Source of the DNA: Ketobacter sp036337295
Lineage (GTDB): Bacteria > Pseudomonadota > Gammaproteobacteria > Pseudomonadales > Ketobacteraceae
Assembly: GCA_036337295.1 (NCBI GenBank)
Contig: JAYZEN010000008.1
Location: 1-64,000 of the forward strand
Direction: 5' to 3'
DNA length: 64,000 nucleotides
The translations under genes were made by a program, and so were the position numbers. The notes under the pieces are model-generated. The model had not been told where the DNA came from. It made no database searches and was given only the letters and a program-made list of their open reading frames with translations. Each line of letters starts with the position of its first letter. Position 1 is the stretch's first letter. Positions 42,616-51,128 of this stretch are shown here, in pieces.

Positions 42616-43845
42616 TTACCAGCCCACGCTGCCCTCGTCATCGCTGCCACCCGCAGAACCCGCTTTGGTTTCGGTGACGGTGCTGGCGGTGGCGTTATAG
42701 GCTGACACGTCCCCGTCATCGTCACTTTCATTGAGCTTAGCACCGGTCAGATGCTGGTAGAAGGCACGGGCGGTGGCATCCGGCACCAGTTCCAGAATCA
42801 GTTCGTTCATGGGCATACGGCCCCAGCGCACCAAACGTTCAATGCCGGTGACCAACGGGGTGTGGGGTTCCGTCACACGGAAAAACTTGGCCACTTCCTC
42901 CAACCGGCGCAAAGCGTCCTCCCGGCTGGCGATGGGGCCTGAAGTACCGGAGCTCACCCCCCCTGGAGTGGCCGCGGCCAGGGCCGGGCTGCCGTCCGTT
43001 GCCTGATCTGTCACGCTGTTGTCCTCCGGTGCTGCGGCCGCCAGCTTGTCTTTGGCCAGAAATCGTACCGCCCGCAGAATTTCTTCCAGCGTTTCCAGTA
43101 TCAGGGAAAACGGGGGCGCTTCGTGTTTGCAATGTTGCCGCAGGGTGTCATTCATGGCTTTGAAATCAGCGATGCCCTGCTCCAGGTCCTCCACCAGATT
43201 CACATAGAAATCCGGTGCAGCCTCGCTTACCGCGGTTTCGATGGAGGCCAGGGTAAAACCCAGAGTATCCTCTTTTTCCTTACGCTTGTCGGCGTCGGCG
43301 ATTTTGGCGGCATCCCGGGCCTGCTGGTACTGCCAGTAGCTGAAGGCACCGGTGGAGCTTTCCGTGGTGATCAGGGCATTGCGAATGGGGGCCAGCAGGG
43401 TGCCCTCGCCACTGTCGCCGTTGAGGCCCGCCAGGGGCGCCACCTTGGTCTCGATGCCGTCTTCGTCAGGTTCCGGATAGAGGCCATCCCAATATTGCTC
43501 CACCAGCTTTTTGCTCAGGGCGAAGCCGTCCCGCAGACCGGGAAAATCGTGGAAACGGATGAGGGCCTCCGTCAGCCAGCAGGCCACTTCCAGATCTTTG
43601 CTGTGCTCTTTGAGGATGGCGGGGGCCAGATCCAGGATTGGCCGCCAGGCGCTCAGCACATTGGCCGCTTCATCGGGATCAAACAGGCTGGCCCGTTCCG
43701 CTGCCCGCGCGGTATTACGGGCATCCTTTACCTGATAGTAAAGCGGGTTAGCGGACGCATCCTCGCGAATATCGACGCCCTGGGGCGTTTCCTCGGATAG
43801 GGGCTGCAGCAATTCGTCGATGTCGATGATGTGTGGGGAAGCCAT
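42616..43845 (-). CDS. tssA: TssA (ImpA) T6SS assembly protein
   Basis: The 409-residue protein opens with the ImpA_N signature ('LLQPLSEETPQGVDIRED', 'NPLYYQVKDARNTARAAER', 'SKDLEVACWLTEALIRFHDFPGLRDGF'). A Ser/Ala/Gly-rich stretch with 'TPGGVSSGTSGPIASREDALRRLEEVAKFFR' follows, then 'PLVTGIERLVRWGRMPMNELI'. TssA primes and coordinates sheath polymerisation. An isolated short tail rich in Thr, Ser and Gly closes the protein. It has its own gap of 112 bases upstream and 130 downstream. Confidence 0.92.
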   Translation of the reverse strand: MASPHIIDIDELLQPLSEETPQGVDIREDASANPLYYQVKDARNTARAAERASLFDPDEAANVLSAWRPILDLAPAILKEHSKDLEVACWLTEALIRFHDFPGLRDGFALSKKLVEQYWDGLYPEPDEDGIETKVAPLAGLNGDSGEGTLLAPIRNALITTESSTGAFSYWQYQQARDAAKIADADKRKEKEDTLGFTLASIETAVSEAAPDFYVNLVEDLEQGIADFKAMNDTLRQHCKHEAPPFSLILETLEEILRAVRFLAKDKLAAAAPEDNSVTDQATDGSPALAAATPGGVSSGTSGPIASREDALRRLEEVAKFFRVTEPHTPLVTGIERLVRWGRMPMNELILELVPDATARAFYQHLTGAKLNESDDDGDVSAYNATASTVTETKAGSAGGSDDEGSVGW

Positions 43846-43957
43846 TACTGGTCCTTCTAACGCTGTATAGTAGGTTGTTGTTCGCGTACCGACCCGTTTG
43901 TCCTATCCATTCTAGCCAAAATCCCTGTGTCTGGGGATGTACGCGCCGATTTTGCTG

Positions 43958-44683
43958 TTATTCCACCTGGTTCCAGCCGTATTCCGGCCATTGTCCCGTC
44001 AACATGGACACATATCCCACCGGGTCCGGTAGAAACTCACTGCTGAGCATGCTGTCCGGCGCCTGCTCAGTGCCCGCACTGAACCAGAGGCTGAAACTGG
44101 CGTAGTGTTGTCGCAACAAAGCCTCACTCTGGGTCAGGCTTTGTGTCAGTGACACGTCACTTTGCTCCGGTTTCACGTCACTGGACGCCGACACTGTCAC
44201 ACTGGTCCCCAGGCTGCGGCTTTGTGCCGCCTTCACTTTCCAGGGTCGGAACACCGGGTCCGGCAGTTGATCCAATACATCCACCACCGCTTCCACGGTA
44301 GGGGATTCCTGCAAACAGGCCAGCCCGATCTCCTGCAGGCGCTGGAACCATTCCGCGTTGTGGTACAGGGCATGGCTCATGTTCACCCCGCTGCTCACCG
44401 GCATGGCAATGGTGAGGGGGAAATACCGCCCCACCCGATCCACACTGGGCAGCATCACACCGATCCAGCCATGGCCGTCCACACAACCGGAGGACAAGGC
44501 AAAGCGCCACACCGGTGAGGTCAGGTAGCTGTCCAGCCAGTGATCCCCCAGCATCTGGCGGCTGCCGGCCATGGCCCGCTGCAGCCACTGATCCCACACC
44601 TCCACAAAACTGCGGGGCAGGTAACGCTCAATGAAATCACCGTAGCCCGGTAATTTGCCGAAAAATCCCATGTCCGTCGCCAT
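43958..44683 (-). CDS. tagF: TagF (ImpM) T6SS accessory/repressor protein
   Basis: The 241-residue protein starts 'DMGFFGKLPGYGDFIERYLP', the classical TagF opening. It continues with 'FVEVWDQWLQRAMAGSRQMLGDHWLDSYLTSPVWRFAL' and 'GWIGVMLPSVDRVGRYFPLTIAM'. TagF lowers T6SS activity post-translationally in Pseudomonas, by sequestering the FHA protein or stabilising the off state. Here it ends the tagH-tssJ-K-L-M block, 11 bases after tssM. Confidence 0.9.
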   Translation of the reverse strand: MATDMGFFGKLPGYGDFIERYLPRSFVEVWDQWLQRAMAGSRQMLGDHWLDSYLTSPVWRFALSSGCVDGHGWIGVMLPSVDRVGRYFPLTIAMPVSSGVNMSHALYHNAEWFQRLQEIGLACLQESPTVEAVVDVLDQLPDPVFRPWKVKAAQSRSLGTSVTVSASSDVKPEQSDVSLTQSLTQSEALLRQHYASFSLWFSAGTEQAPDSMLSSEFLPDPVGYVSMLTGQWPEYGWNQVE

Positions 44684-44694
44684 GGCGTTCTCCC

Positions 44695-47600
44695 TTACAG
44701 ACCCTGCGGGCAGCGATAGTTGCGCAACAATGACAGGTTCAGACCGCTGATCCGGCTGGCGGCGGTCAGTTGGTATTTGGCGTTGCGCCCATTCTTGTTG
44801 AATGTGGCCTGATAGGTGGTGTTGCCCACTTTTCGGATAGCGGCATCGTCCAGCAGACGGTACCAGGCCCAGGCACCGGTGTAGGTCTCCCGGTGCAGGG
44901 TCTGGTTCAGATCCTCAAACAGAATACGGATATTGGTGTCCCGACCACTGCGCCAGCTGGCGTTCTTGTTGAGTTTGGGGCCATGGGTGTAGGCAAAGCG
45001 CTGATCGCCCAACTGCAGTTCAAATTTGCCCACCGCCGTGTCGAGCCCCATGGGTTTGAGGCTGAAATCGTAGCCCGGTGTATCGCCGGCCCGATAGAGC
45101 GCCAGGCGCAGGGTGTCTGCACCGCGCAGTTGACCCAGGCTGTCTTCACTGAAGGCCACGGACTGACCCTCCAGGGCTTTGGGCAACCAGTTGCGATCCA
45201 GGAAGGGTTTTACGTTTTCCTGCACGAACGCGGATTCCACACCGCCGGGGGCCAGGAACTGACTGAAGTCATCCACCGTCGCCTCGGCGCTGACTTTACG
45301 CAGGGGGTAACGGCTGCCCAGGGTGCGTTCATAAACACTGTACACCTGCTGGTTCCAGGATCGGTCCAGATGGGCTTTGGTGCCCTGCAGAATCACGCCC
45401 CAGCTGTGATCCGCCAGTTCGTTGAGCCAGATACTGACCGGCTTGGGGGTATTGGTGGCCAGAATCCGCAGCTTGCGGATGGCATCGGCGCTGTTGGTGG
45501 TGTAACGGGCCTTGGCCGCCTGGAATGCCGCTTCATTGGGGTCCGGTGACACCGCCATATTGTTGAGATAACCGTGCAGTTCCTTGATGCCGGCCAGCAC
45601 GTCATTGATGGGGGCCTGCTGCTGCTCGGTCTGGGTGGTCAATTGGTTGATATCCCGGAACGCCACATCCACTGCGGTGGGTTTCACCACCTTGCCGATG
45701 ATGGCTTCGGCAGCACCGGCGGCCGTCGCGGAGGTGCCTGGCAACAGGGCGGGCTTGGGCCAGCCCGGGGTCAGTGCGGTGTTTTCCTTGGTAACCCGCA
45801 GGATGGCGACCACCGGGGAAAACACCGGGTCCGCCATCTGTTTCAGGGTCGCCGTGGCGGTGGTGAGATCAGTAAAGCGCGCCACATGCAATTCACCCAA
45901 CAAGGCACTCCACTGACTGGTGTAATCGTTGAGGTACAGGGACTTCAGTTCCTCCCCCAGCTTTTCCATGTCCGCCTCGGTGAAATCATCCACTTCCTGG
46001 CTGCCGAAGATCCAGCGGTCCCGCTCCAGTTGCCGCAGCAAAGGCGATTTGACGCTGAAGTCCAGGGATTTAAAACCGGGTTTGCTGTACAAGGCCGGCA
46101 TCTGCAATTGTCCACTGGGCTGGGCGTAACCAAAAATAGCGGCGGAGTTGCCACCGATCTGGGAATAGAGATCCAAGGTCTCCCGGCCCAGGTCACCGGA
46201 TTTCATCTGGCTATAGAGTCGTTGCGCCGCCGGGATCTGCTTGAGCTTGAAGCGGGTGCCCTCCACCACGGAATCGTTCAGCGCCACATTGCCGAAACCC
46301 TGTTTCAGCAACACGTTCAAATGATCATTCAACTCAGACTGTTTGGCGGCTTCACCCGGCAAACGCTGCTGCCATTGATCACCGGCCCAGTTGCGCAACA
46401 CGTTGGGGTCAAAATGCTCCCGGTCCACCAGCATCAGGTAGGCGCGGAAGGTATCGATCAGATCCGGGTTGGTGGCGTTCATACTTTGCAGACGCTGCTC
46501 CAGGAAGAACTGGAAGCGGGGCAGGAAATCCTTGCGCAGCGCGTTCAGGTACAGGGCATCCGCCGCTTCATCCACCGAGCCGTCATACAGACCTACGCTG
46601 CTGAGCCAGGGATGGTCCTCCTGATTATAAACCCGGGAGGCCTCATACAGGGGCTGCAGAATCGGCAACGTGTTCACCGGGTCCTGATCAAATTGCCCCA
46701 ACCGGCTTTGTTCCGCCTTATATTGCGCAATGTATTGATTGACCTGGCTCATGTAGTCGTTGTTACGGCTTAAGGTCACCGACCATACGCCAATCAAGGC
46801 CACAAACACCAATGCCAGCACCGCAAAATAGCCGCGTCGCAACCACAGCAAACTGTTTTCCAGTTTTTTGTTGCTGCCCACCAATTCTTCTTCCGGGAAC
46901 ACCACATCCTTGAACAGGCGGTTGATGAAGAAACTCTTGCCGCTTCCAGCCTGATTGCGCAATGCATCCCGGCTCAAGCCAAAGTTGGACGACACCGCCG
47001 ACATCATACGGTCGATGGGCGTGCCTTCCTGGGTGCCACTGCAGAAATAGACGCCGCGCAGCAACGGCTGCTCACTGTAACGGTTGGCGGCAAAGGCTTC
47101 GCTCATGAATTCCACCAGCAGCGGCTTCAGGTTTTCCATCTGCTGCGGAAACGCCTGGATCAAGGCCCGCTTGGCGGGATCACGTTCGTTGTGCACCCGC
47201 CACAACACGCGGTCGTTCAGGCGCCCGATCAACTGGTCCAGTTCGCTGGGCAGATTGTTCAGTTGCTGATTGGAATCGATGTTGAAGGTGGTGCCCCAGA
47301 TCTGCTGCCGTTCCGGCTGGGTCAGGTTGGAAAAGAACTCGGTAAAGCCAGCCACCAGATCGCATTTGGTGAGCATGACGTAGATGGGAAATTTCACGCC
47401 GAAGCTTTTCTGCAGCTCATCGATGCGTTCGCGAATCAGCTTGGCGTTATAACTGCGCTGGGCCGGTTGCTGGGTCAGCAGATCCTGTACGCTGATGGCA
47501 ATCAGGGCGCCGTTGATGGGGCGCCGCGGCCGGTGCTTTTTCAGCAGGGTAAGAAAACCCTGCCAGGCGGAACTGTCGACGGTTTTGTGACTGTCCTGGG

Positions 47601-48168
47601 TGGTGTAACGGCCAGCGGTATCGATCATGACCGCTTCGTTGGTGAACCACCAATCGCAGTTGCGGGTGCCACCAATGCCGCCCAACGCATTCTTGCCGTG
47701 GGTCTCCGCCAGGGGAAACTCCAGGCCGGAGTTCACCAGCGCGGTGGTTTTGCCGGAACCCGGTGGCCCGATGATGATGTACCAGGGCAGTTGATAGAGT
47801 GCGACCTTGCCCTTACCCGTATCAAACTTGGCCCGTTTCAGAATGGCCATGCCTTCGCTGAAACGCTGGTTAAGGGCAGAGACTTCCTCCCCGGCCCGCA
47901 GCGCATCCTGATCCACCTGATCCTCTTCAATTTCCTTGAGCATGCTGTTGTTTTTGCGGTGGGACAACCACATGGCCAGTAACTGGGCCAGCAGCCAGAT
48001 CAGCAAGACACCGAGCATCAGAATCAGGCGAACGGTGGTGGACAGTGTCTCGTTATCCTCACCGAATTTCACAAAGTCGGCGCCGAACCAGATCACCAGC
48101 GACAGGGCGATGACACCCAATAATCCCAGGAATATTTTATTGGTCAGTATGCTTATTATACGTTTCAT
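44695..48168 (-). CDS. tssM: TssM (IcmF) T6SS membrane-complex protein
   Basis: The ATG at 48168 gives 1157 residues; a TTG 18 bases upstream is possible. Two transmembrane helices near the N terminus ('IFLGLLGVIALSLVIWFGADF', 'LILMLGVLLIWLLAQLLAMWL') precede the cytoplasmic NTPase-like domain with Walker A 'GPPGSGKT'. A third helix ('YFAVLALVFVALIGVWSV') lies around residue 440. The rest is the large periplasmic domain ending in a beta-rich part. It spans the envelope with TssL and TssJ. Length and order are normal for the family. Confidence 0.95.
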   Translation of the reverse strand: MKRIISILTNKIFLGLLGVIALSLVIWFGADFVKFGEDNETLSTTVRLILMLGVLLIWLLAQLLAMWLSHRKNNSMLKEIEEDQVDQDALRAGEEVSALNQRFSEGMAILKRAKFDTGKGKVALYQLPWYIIIGPPGSGKTTALVNSGLEFPLAETHGKNALGGIGGTRNCDWWFTNEAVMIDTAGRYTTQDSHKTVDSSAWQGFLTLLKKHRPRRPINGALIAISVQDLLTQQPAQRSYNAKLIRERIDELQKSFGVKFPIYVMLTKCDLVAGFTEFFSNLTQPERQQIWGTTFNIDSNQQLNNLPSELDQLIGRLNDRVLWRVHNERDPAKRALIQAFPQQMENLKPLLVEFMSEAFAANRYSEQPLLRGVYFCSGTQEGTPIDRMMSAVSSNFGLSRDALRNQAGSGKSFFINRLFKDVVFPEEELVGSNKKLENSLLWLRRGYFAVLALVFVALIGVWSVTLSRNNDYMSQVNQYIAQYKAEQSRLGQFDQDPVNTLPILQPLYEASRVYNQEDHPWLSSVGLYDGSVDEAADALYLNALRKDFLPRFQFFLEQRLQSMNATNPDLIDTFRAYLMLVDREHFDPNVLRNWAGDQWQQRLPGEAAKQSELNDHLNVLLKQGFGNVALNDSVVEGTRFKLKQIPAAQRLYSQMKSGDLGRETLDLYSQIGGNSAAIFGYAQPSGQLQMPALYSKPGFKSLDFSVKSPLLRQLERDRWIFGSQEVDDFTEADMEKLGEELKSLYLNDYTSQWSALLGELHVARFTDLTTATATLKQMADPVFSPVVAILRVTKENTALTPGWPKPALLPGTSATAAGAAEAIIGKVVKPTAVDVAFRDINQLTTQTEQQQAPINDVLAGIKELHGYLNNMAVSPDPNEAAFQAAKARYTTNSADAIRKLRILATNTPKPVSIWLNELADHSWGVILQGTKAHLDRSWNQQVYSVYERTLGSRYPLRKVSAEATVDDFSQFLAPGGVESAFVQENVKPFLDRNWLPKALEGQSVAFSEDSLGQLRGADTLRLALYRAGDTPGYDFSLKPMGLDTAVGKFELQLGDQRFAYTHGPKLNKNASWRSGRDTNIRILFEDLNQTLHRETYTGAWAWYRLLDDAAIRKVGNTTYQATFNKNGRNAKYQLTAASRISGLNLSLLRNYRCPQGL

Positions 48169-48226
48169 GAACGATTCCGTTGACAAGGACCAGTTCCGCC
48201 CGCGGGCTCCCCACTCTGATCCGACG

Positions 48227-49117
48227 CTATGGGGTTCTATTCGGCTTAAAAATTTCCGTACTCAACGTTTCCAACTGCGTTGCCGTCGGCTCCGTAGCCT
48301 GGAAAATCCAGATCCGGAAACCACTGTACACAATCAAGATGAATGCCAACACCACGGCCGTCACCACCCACAGGGGGAAAAATTCCATCAGGCTGCGCTT
48401 GGAGCGAACCGTAGTGGCCGCATTGGCCGACAAATCCGGTGCAAACTCACCGCGCAGTTTCTCGATGGTGTTATAAAGGTTATCGCGCAGGGTTTCCAAG
48501 TGATCCCGACCACGGGGATCAATGCGGAATTTGCCCTCAAAGCCCAGGCTCAACAACAAATAATCCAACTCGATGATGTCCAGGTTGGTACTGGGGGCTT
48601 CCATCATCTTGGCCAGGATGGCGAAAAACTTTTCACCACCGGACGCTTCCTTGTGGAACAGGCTGAGCAGGGAACGTTGCGCCCATCCGGCCTGGGCACC
48701 CCAAGGGGTATTCATCACCGCCTCATCCAGCGCGGCGCAAATCTGGTAACGGGCCGCCAATGCGATTTCCGGACGGGTGTTCTGGCTTTTCATCTTGCTG
48801 TCGAACAGTTTGATCTCATCCACCAGATTGCGGTGCAAGCCCGCCACATCACTGTGCTGGGCCGTGTTGCGTAACTTGTTCGCCACCGCCAACAAAGTAG
48901 AGGCGGCACTGATCACCGGGTTCAAGCCCCGCTCCACCTGCATCAGCTCCGCCGCTACCATGGCTGGTGCCGGTGCCGCATGAGCAGGCGACGCTACCGG
49001 CGTCGGGGCACTGCGCTGCGCACCAGGCTTGGGAATAAACACGGTGCTTTCCATGTTTTCCTGGGACGGCTGGCGTTGGCCGGGGGTGAAGATGGTTTTA
49101 TCGTCGTCGTTGCTCAT
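48227..49117 (-). CDS. tssL: TssL (DotU) T6SS membrane-complex protein
   Basis: This 296-residue protein has a low-complexity N terminus with 'TIFTPGQRQPSQENMESTVF'. The DotU domain follows: 'INPVISAASTLLAVANKLRN'-like, 'EIALAARYQICAALDEAVMNTPWG', 'FHKEASGGEKFFAILAKMMEAP' and 'LDIIELDYLLLSLGFEGKFR'. A single C-terminal transmembrane helix ('FFPLWVVTAVVLAFILIVYSGF') anchors it, with a short tail. No peptidoglycan-binding OmpA domain is fused, so wall anchoring must come from another protein. Confidence 0.93.
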   Translation of the reverse strand: MSNDDDKTIFTPGQRQPSQENMESTVFIPKPGAQRSAPTPVASPAHAAPAPAMVAAELMQVERGLNPVISAASTLLAVANKLRNTAQHSDVAGLHRNLVDEIKLFDSKMKSQNTRPEIALAARYQICAALDEAVMNTPWGAQAGWAQRSLLSLFHKEASGGEKFFAILAKMMEAPSTNLDIIELDYLLLSLGFEGKFRIDPRGRDHLETLRDNLYNTIEKLRGEFAPDLSANAATTVRSKRSLMEFFPLWVVTAVVLAFILIVYSGFRIWIFQATEPTATQLETLSTEIFKPNRTP

Positions 49118-49132
49118 CTCTGTATCCCGTTA

Positions 49133-50467
49133 TTAATCCCGAATGGTCCACAGTTCCATGGTGAGGCCGGGGAAGTTACCACCCAGATGGATGGCAAACC
49201 CACCGGAATTCTGCATCATCTTCCACAGCTCACTGGAACGATCCAATTCAAAATAGGTGAATCCGGCATGGTAGGGAATCTGGCGTGGTGCCACCGGCAG
49301 CGCCTGCAATCCGATCCCCGGTAATTGGGCACTGATGAACTCGCGAATGCGTTCCACCGGCGCAATTTTTACCTGGGCCGGGAAGCCCGTGCGCAACTGA
49401 TTGCCGGGCACATCCGCCTTCACTGCCAGCACAATGGTGGCCTTGCCGATAATGGAATGATCCGCAATCGGGGCCACGTGAATACCGTATTTGCGCTCGG
49501 TCAGCTCCAGAGATACCGCGGTCTGCTCCAGCACCGTGCTCAGGCACTGGCGCAAACTGGTGAGCACCGCATCAAAAATCAATTGCAGTTCTTCATGCTG
49601 GTAACGGGGGAATTCAGGTGGCCGCTTGCTGCGGGTGGTGAAGGTGGCCAGCTCCCCCGCCATCTGCAACAACTCCGTGTAACATGCCAGGGGATGCAGT
49701 TGATTAATGCTGCTGATGTGGGCGATCAGGGGTTCCATGCGATTCAGGGCCTGCAGCAACAGGTAATCCGCGATTTCAGCTGAACCGGCCCGGCCACTGT
49801 CGGCCAGGCGCCCGCTCAAGGCCTCCGCCCGGTGGTGAATCAGACCGTGCACTTCGGTGAGGTGACTGTTGATCACCTGGGACTTCAGACAATCCACCAT
49901 GGGCGGAATGTAATTGGTGTCCAGCACCACCGCCTTGTCGGCAATGTATTCCTGAATGCGGGCAATGCCGATTTTGGCGTAGCCGCTGAGATCTTCCGAC
50001 CCCAACTTGAGCATGGCATTGAGCTGACCCACTTCAATGTCCGTGGGCTCACCGTTGTCGCCAACATTGTTGCGCACTTCAATTTCTGCACTGTTGTGAC
50101 GGGCCAGCGTGTTCTGGCCATGTTCCTGGGCAATTTCCATGGCACCGGGCCGCCGCAACGGCAGACACAGATACACCATTTCATTGTTGGTGTTTTCCGG
50201 CACATTCAGTACCGGCGGCAATTCATCGTTATCGGGAAAACTGAACGGACTGCCATCGGGAAACACGCCGCGGGCATGGCTGATGCCCACTTTGCCCAGC
50301 TTTAACAGTTCGGTGTCCAGGGCGATGTCCAGCAAGCCCCACAGGTAGCCCCCGATGGCTTCGCAGCGGCCATCGATGTAACGTTCAAAATAGCGGTCCT
50401 GTTGCTGGAAATGCTGCGGGCGCAGGAACAGCCCTTCAGACCAGACCACTTTATTACTGATTGTCAT
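49133..50467 (-). CDS. tssK: TssK T6SS baseplate adaptor
   Basis: The 444-residue protein begins 'VVWSEGLFLRPQHFQQQDRY', and has 'AIGGYLWGLLDIALDTELLKLGKV' and 'YVCLPLRRPG'-type shoulder elements (here 'MVYLCLPLRRPGAMEIA'). A C-terminal head ends 'FTYFELDRSSELWKMM'. TssK links the baseplate to the TssJLM complex. The gene sits 16 bases before tssL and about 125 bases after tssJ. Confidence 0.94.
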   Translation of the reverse strand: MTISNKVVWSEGLFLRPQHFQQQDRYFERYIDGRCEAIGGYLWGLLDIALDTELLKLGKVGISHARGVFPDGSPFSFPDNDELPPVLNVPENTNNEMVYLCLPLRRPGAMEIAQEHGQNTLARHNSAEIEVRNNVGDNGEPTDIEVGQLNAMLKLGSEDLSGYAKIGIARIQEYIADKAVVLDTNYIPPMVDCLKSQVINSHLTEVHGLIHHRAEALSGRLADSGRAGSAEIADYLLLQALNRMEPLIAHISSINQLHPLACYTELLQMAGELATFTTRSKRPPEFPRYQHEELQLIFDAVLTSLRQCLSTVLEQTAVSLELTERKYGIHVAPIADHSIIGKATIVLAVKADVPGNQLRTGFPAQVKIAPVERIREFISAQLPGIGLQALPVAPRQIPYHAGFTYFELDRSSELWKMMQNSGGFAIHLGGNFPGLTMELWTIRD

Positions 50468-50591
50468 TGTGGGCTCCCAATTAAAATCTCAGCGCAGCGA
50501 GACGCGCTCGCCAGAGGATGCAAAGCACAATGGCGGCTGCATCCCATATTACCGAAGCTCATTCCACGGGGTGGCGTAATAAGCATGGCTA

Positions 50592-51074
50592 TCAGTCTTC
50601 AATATTCACTTTTAGTTTTTCCAGACTGATTCGGGCTTTGTTGGTGGCGTGGGGTTCGATGGCGATCACCGCCTTGGCCTGGGCGTCTTCATACTGGATG
50701 TACTCCCCCAGGATGCCGATGAACTTCACTTCCGGGGACAGGTTGAACGTTTCCTCCCGGGTTTCACCGGGCGCCAGTTCTTTCAGGCGGGTGATTTCGA
50801 TGAGGTCGTTGCCCAGACGACCCTGGGGATCTTCAAATAAATTAAGGAAGTCCTCCTGCTTGAACTGGCGAGCATCACGCAGGGTGATCACCTGCACCAC
50901 CAAGGGAGCGGCGTGGCCGTTGTTGTTGGGATTTACATCCTGACTGGCCACCAACTTGAATTGGGCGGTGGTTTCCAGGTTCAGCACCTTGCGGGTTGTA
51001 CCGCAGGCGGAAAGAGAGACAACAAGAAGAATGGACAGAGTGATTTGCACAAAGTGGCGAAGCGGCATCGTCAT
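50592..51074 (-). CDS. tssJ: TssJ T6SS outer-membrane lipoprotein
   Basis: The 160-residue protein has a signal ending 'LLVVSLSACGTT' with the lipobox Cys at about 24. The mature domain shows 'VLNLETTAQFKLVASQDVNPNN', 'APLVVQVITLRDARQFKQEDF' and 'FLNLFEDPQGRLGNDLI', the family's transthyretin-like fold. It anchors the membrane complex to the outer membrane by binding TssM. A 124-base gap (50468-50591) before tssK includes a short hairpin ggatgca / tgcatcc. Confidence 0.92.
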   Translation of the reverse strand: MTMPLRHFVQITLSILLVVSLSACGTTRKVLNLETTAQFKLVASQDVNPNNNGHAAPLVVQVITLRDARQFKQEDFLNLFEDPQGRLGNDLIEITRLKELAPGETREETFNLSPEVKFIGILGEYIQYEDAQAKAVIAIEPHATNKARISLEKLKVNIED

Positions 51075-51128
51075 GTTAGCAGTCTTAATTATTGGTTAAG
51101 GTGAATGGTGGCAAGCGGCATCAAACCC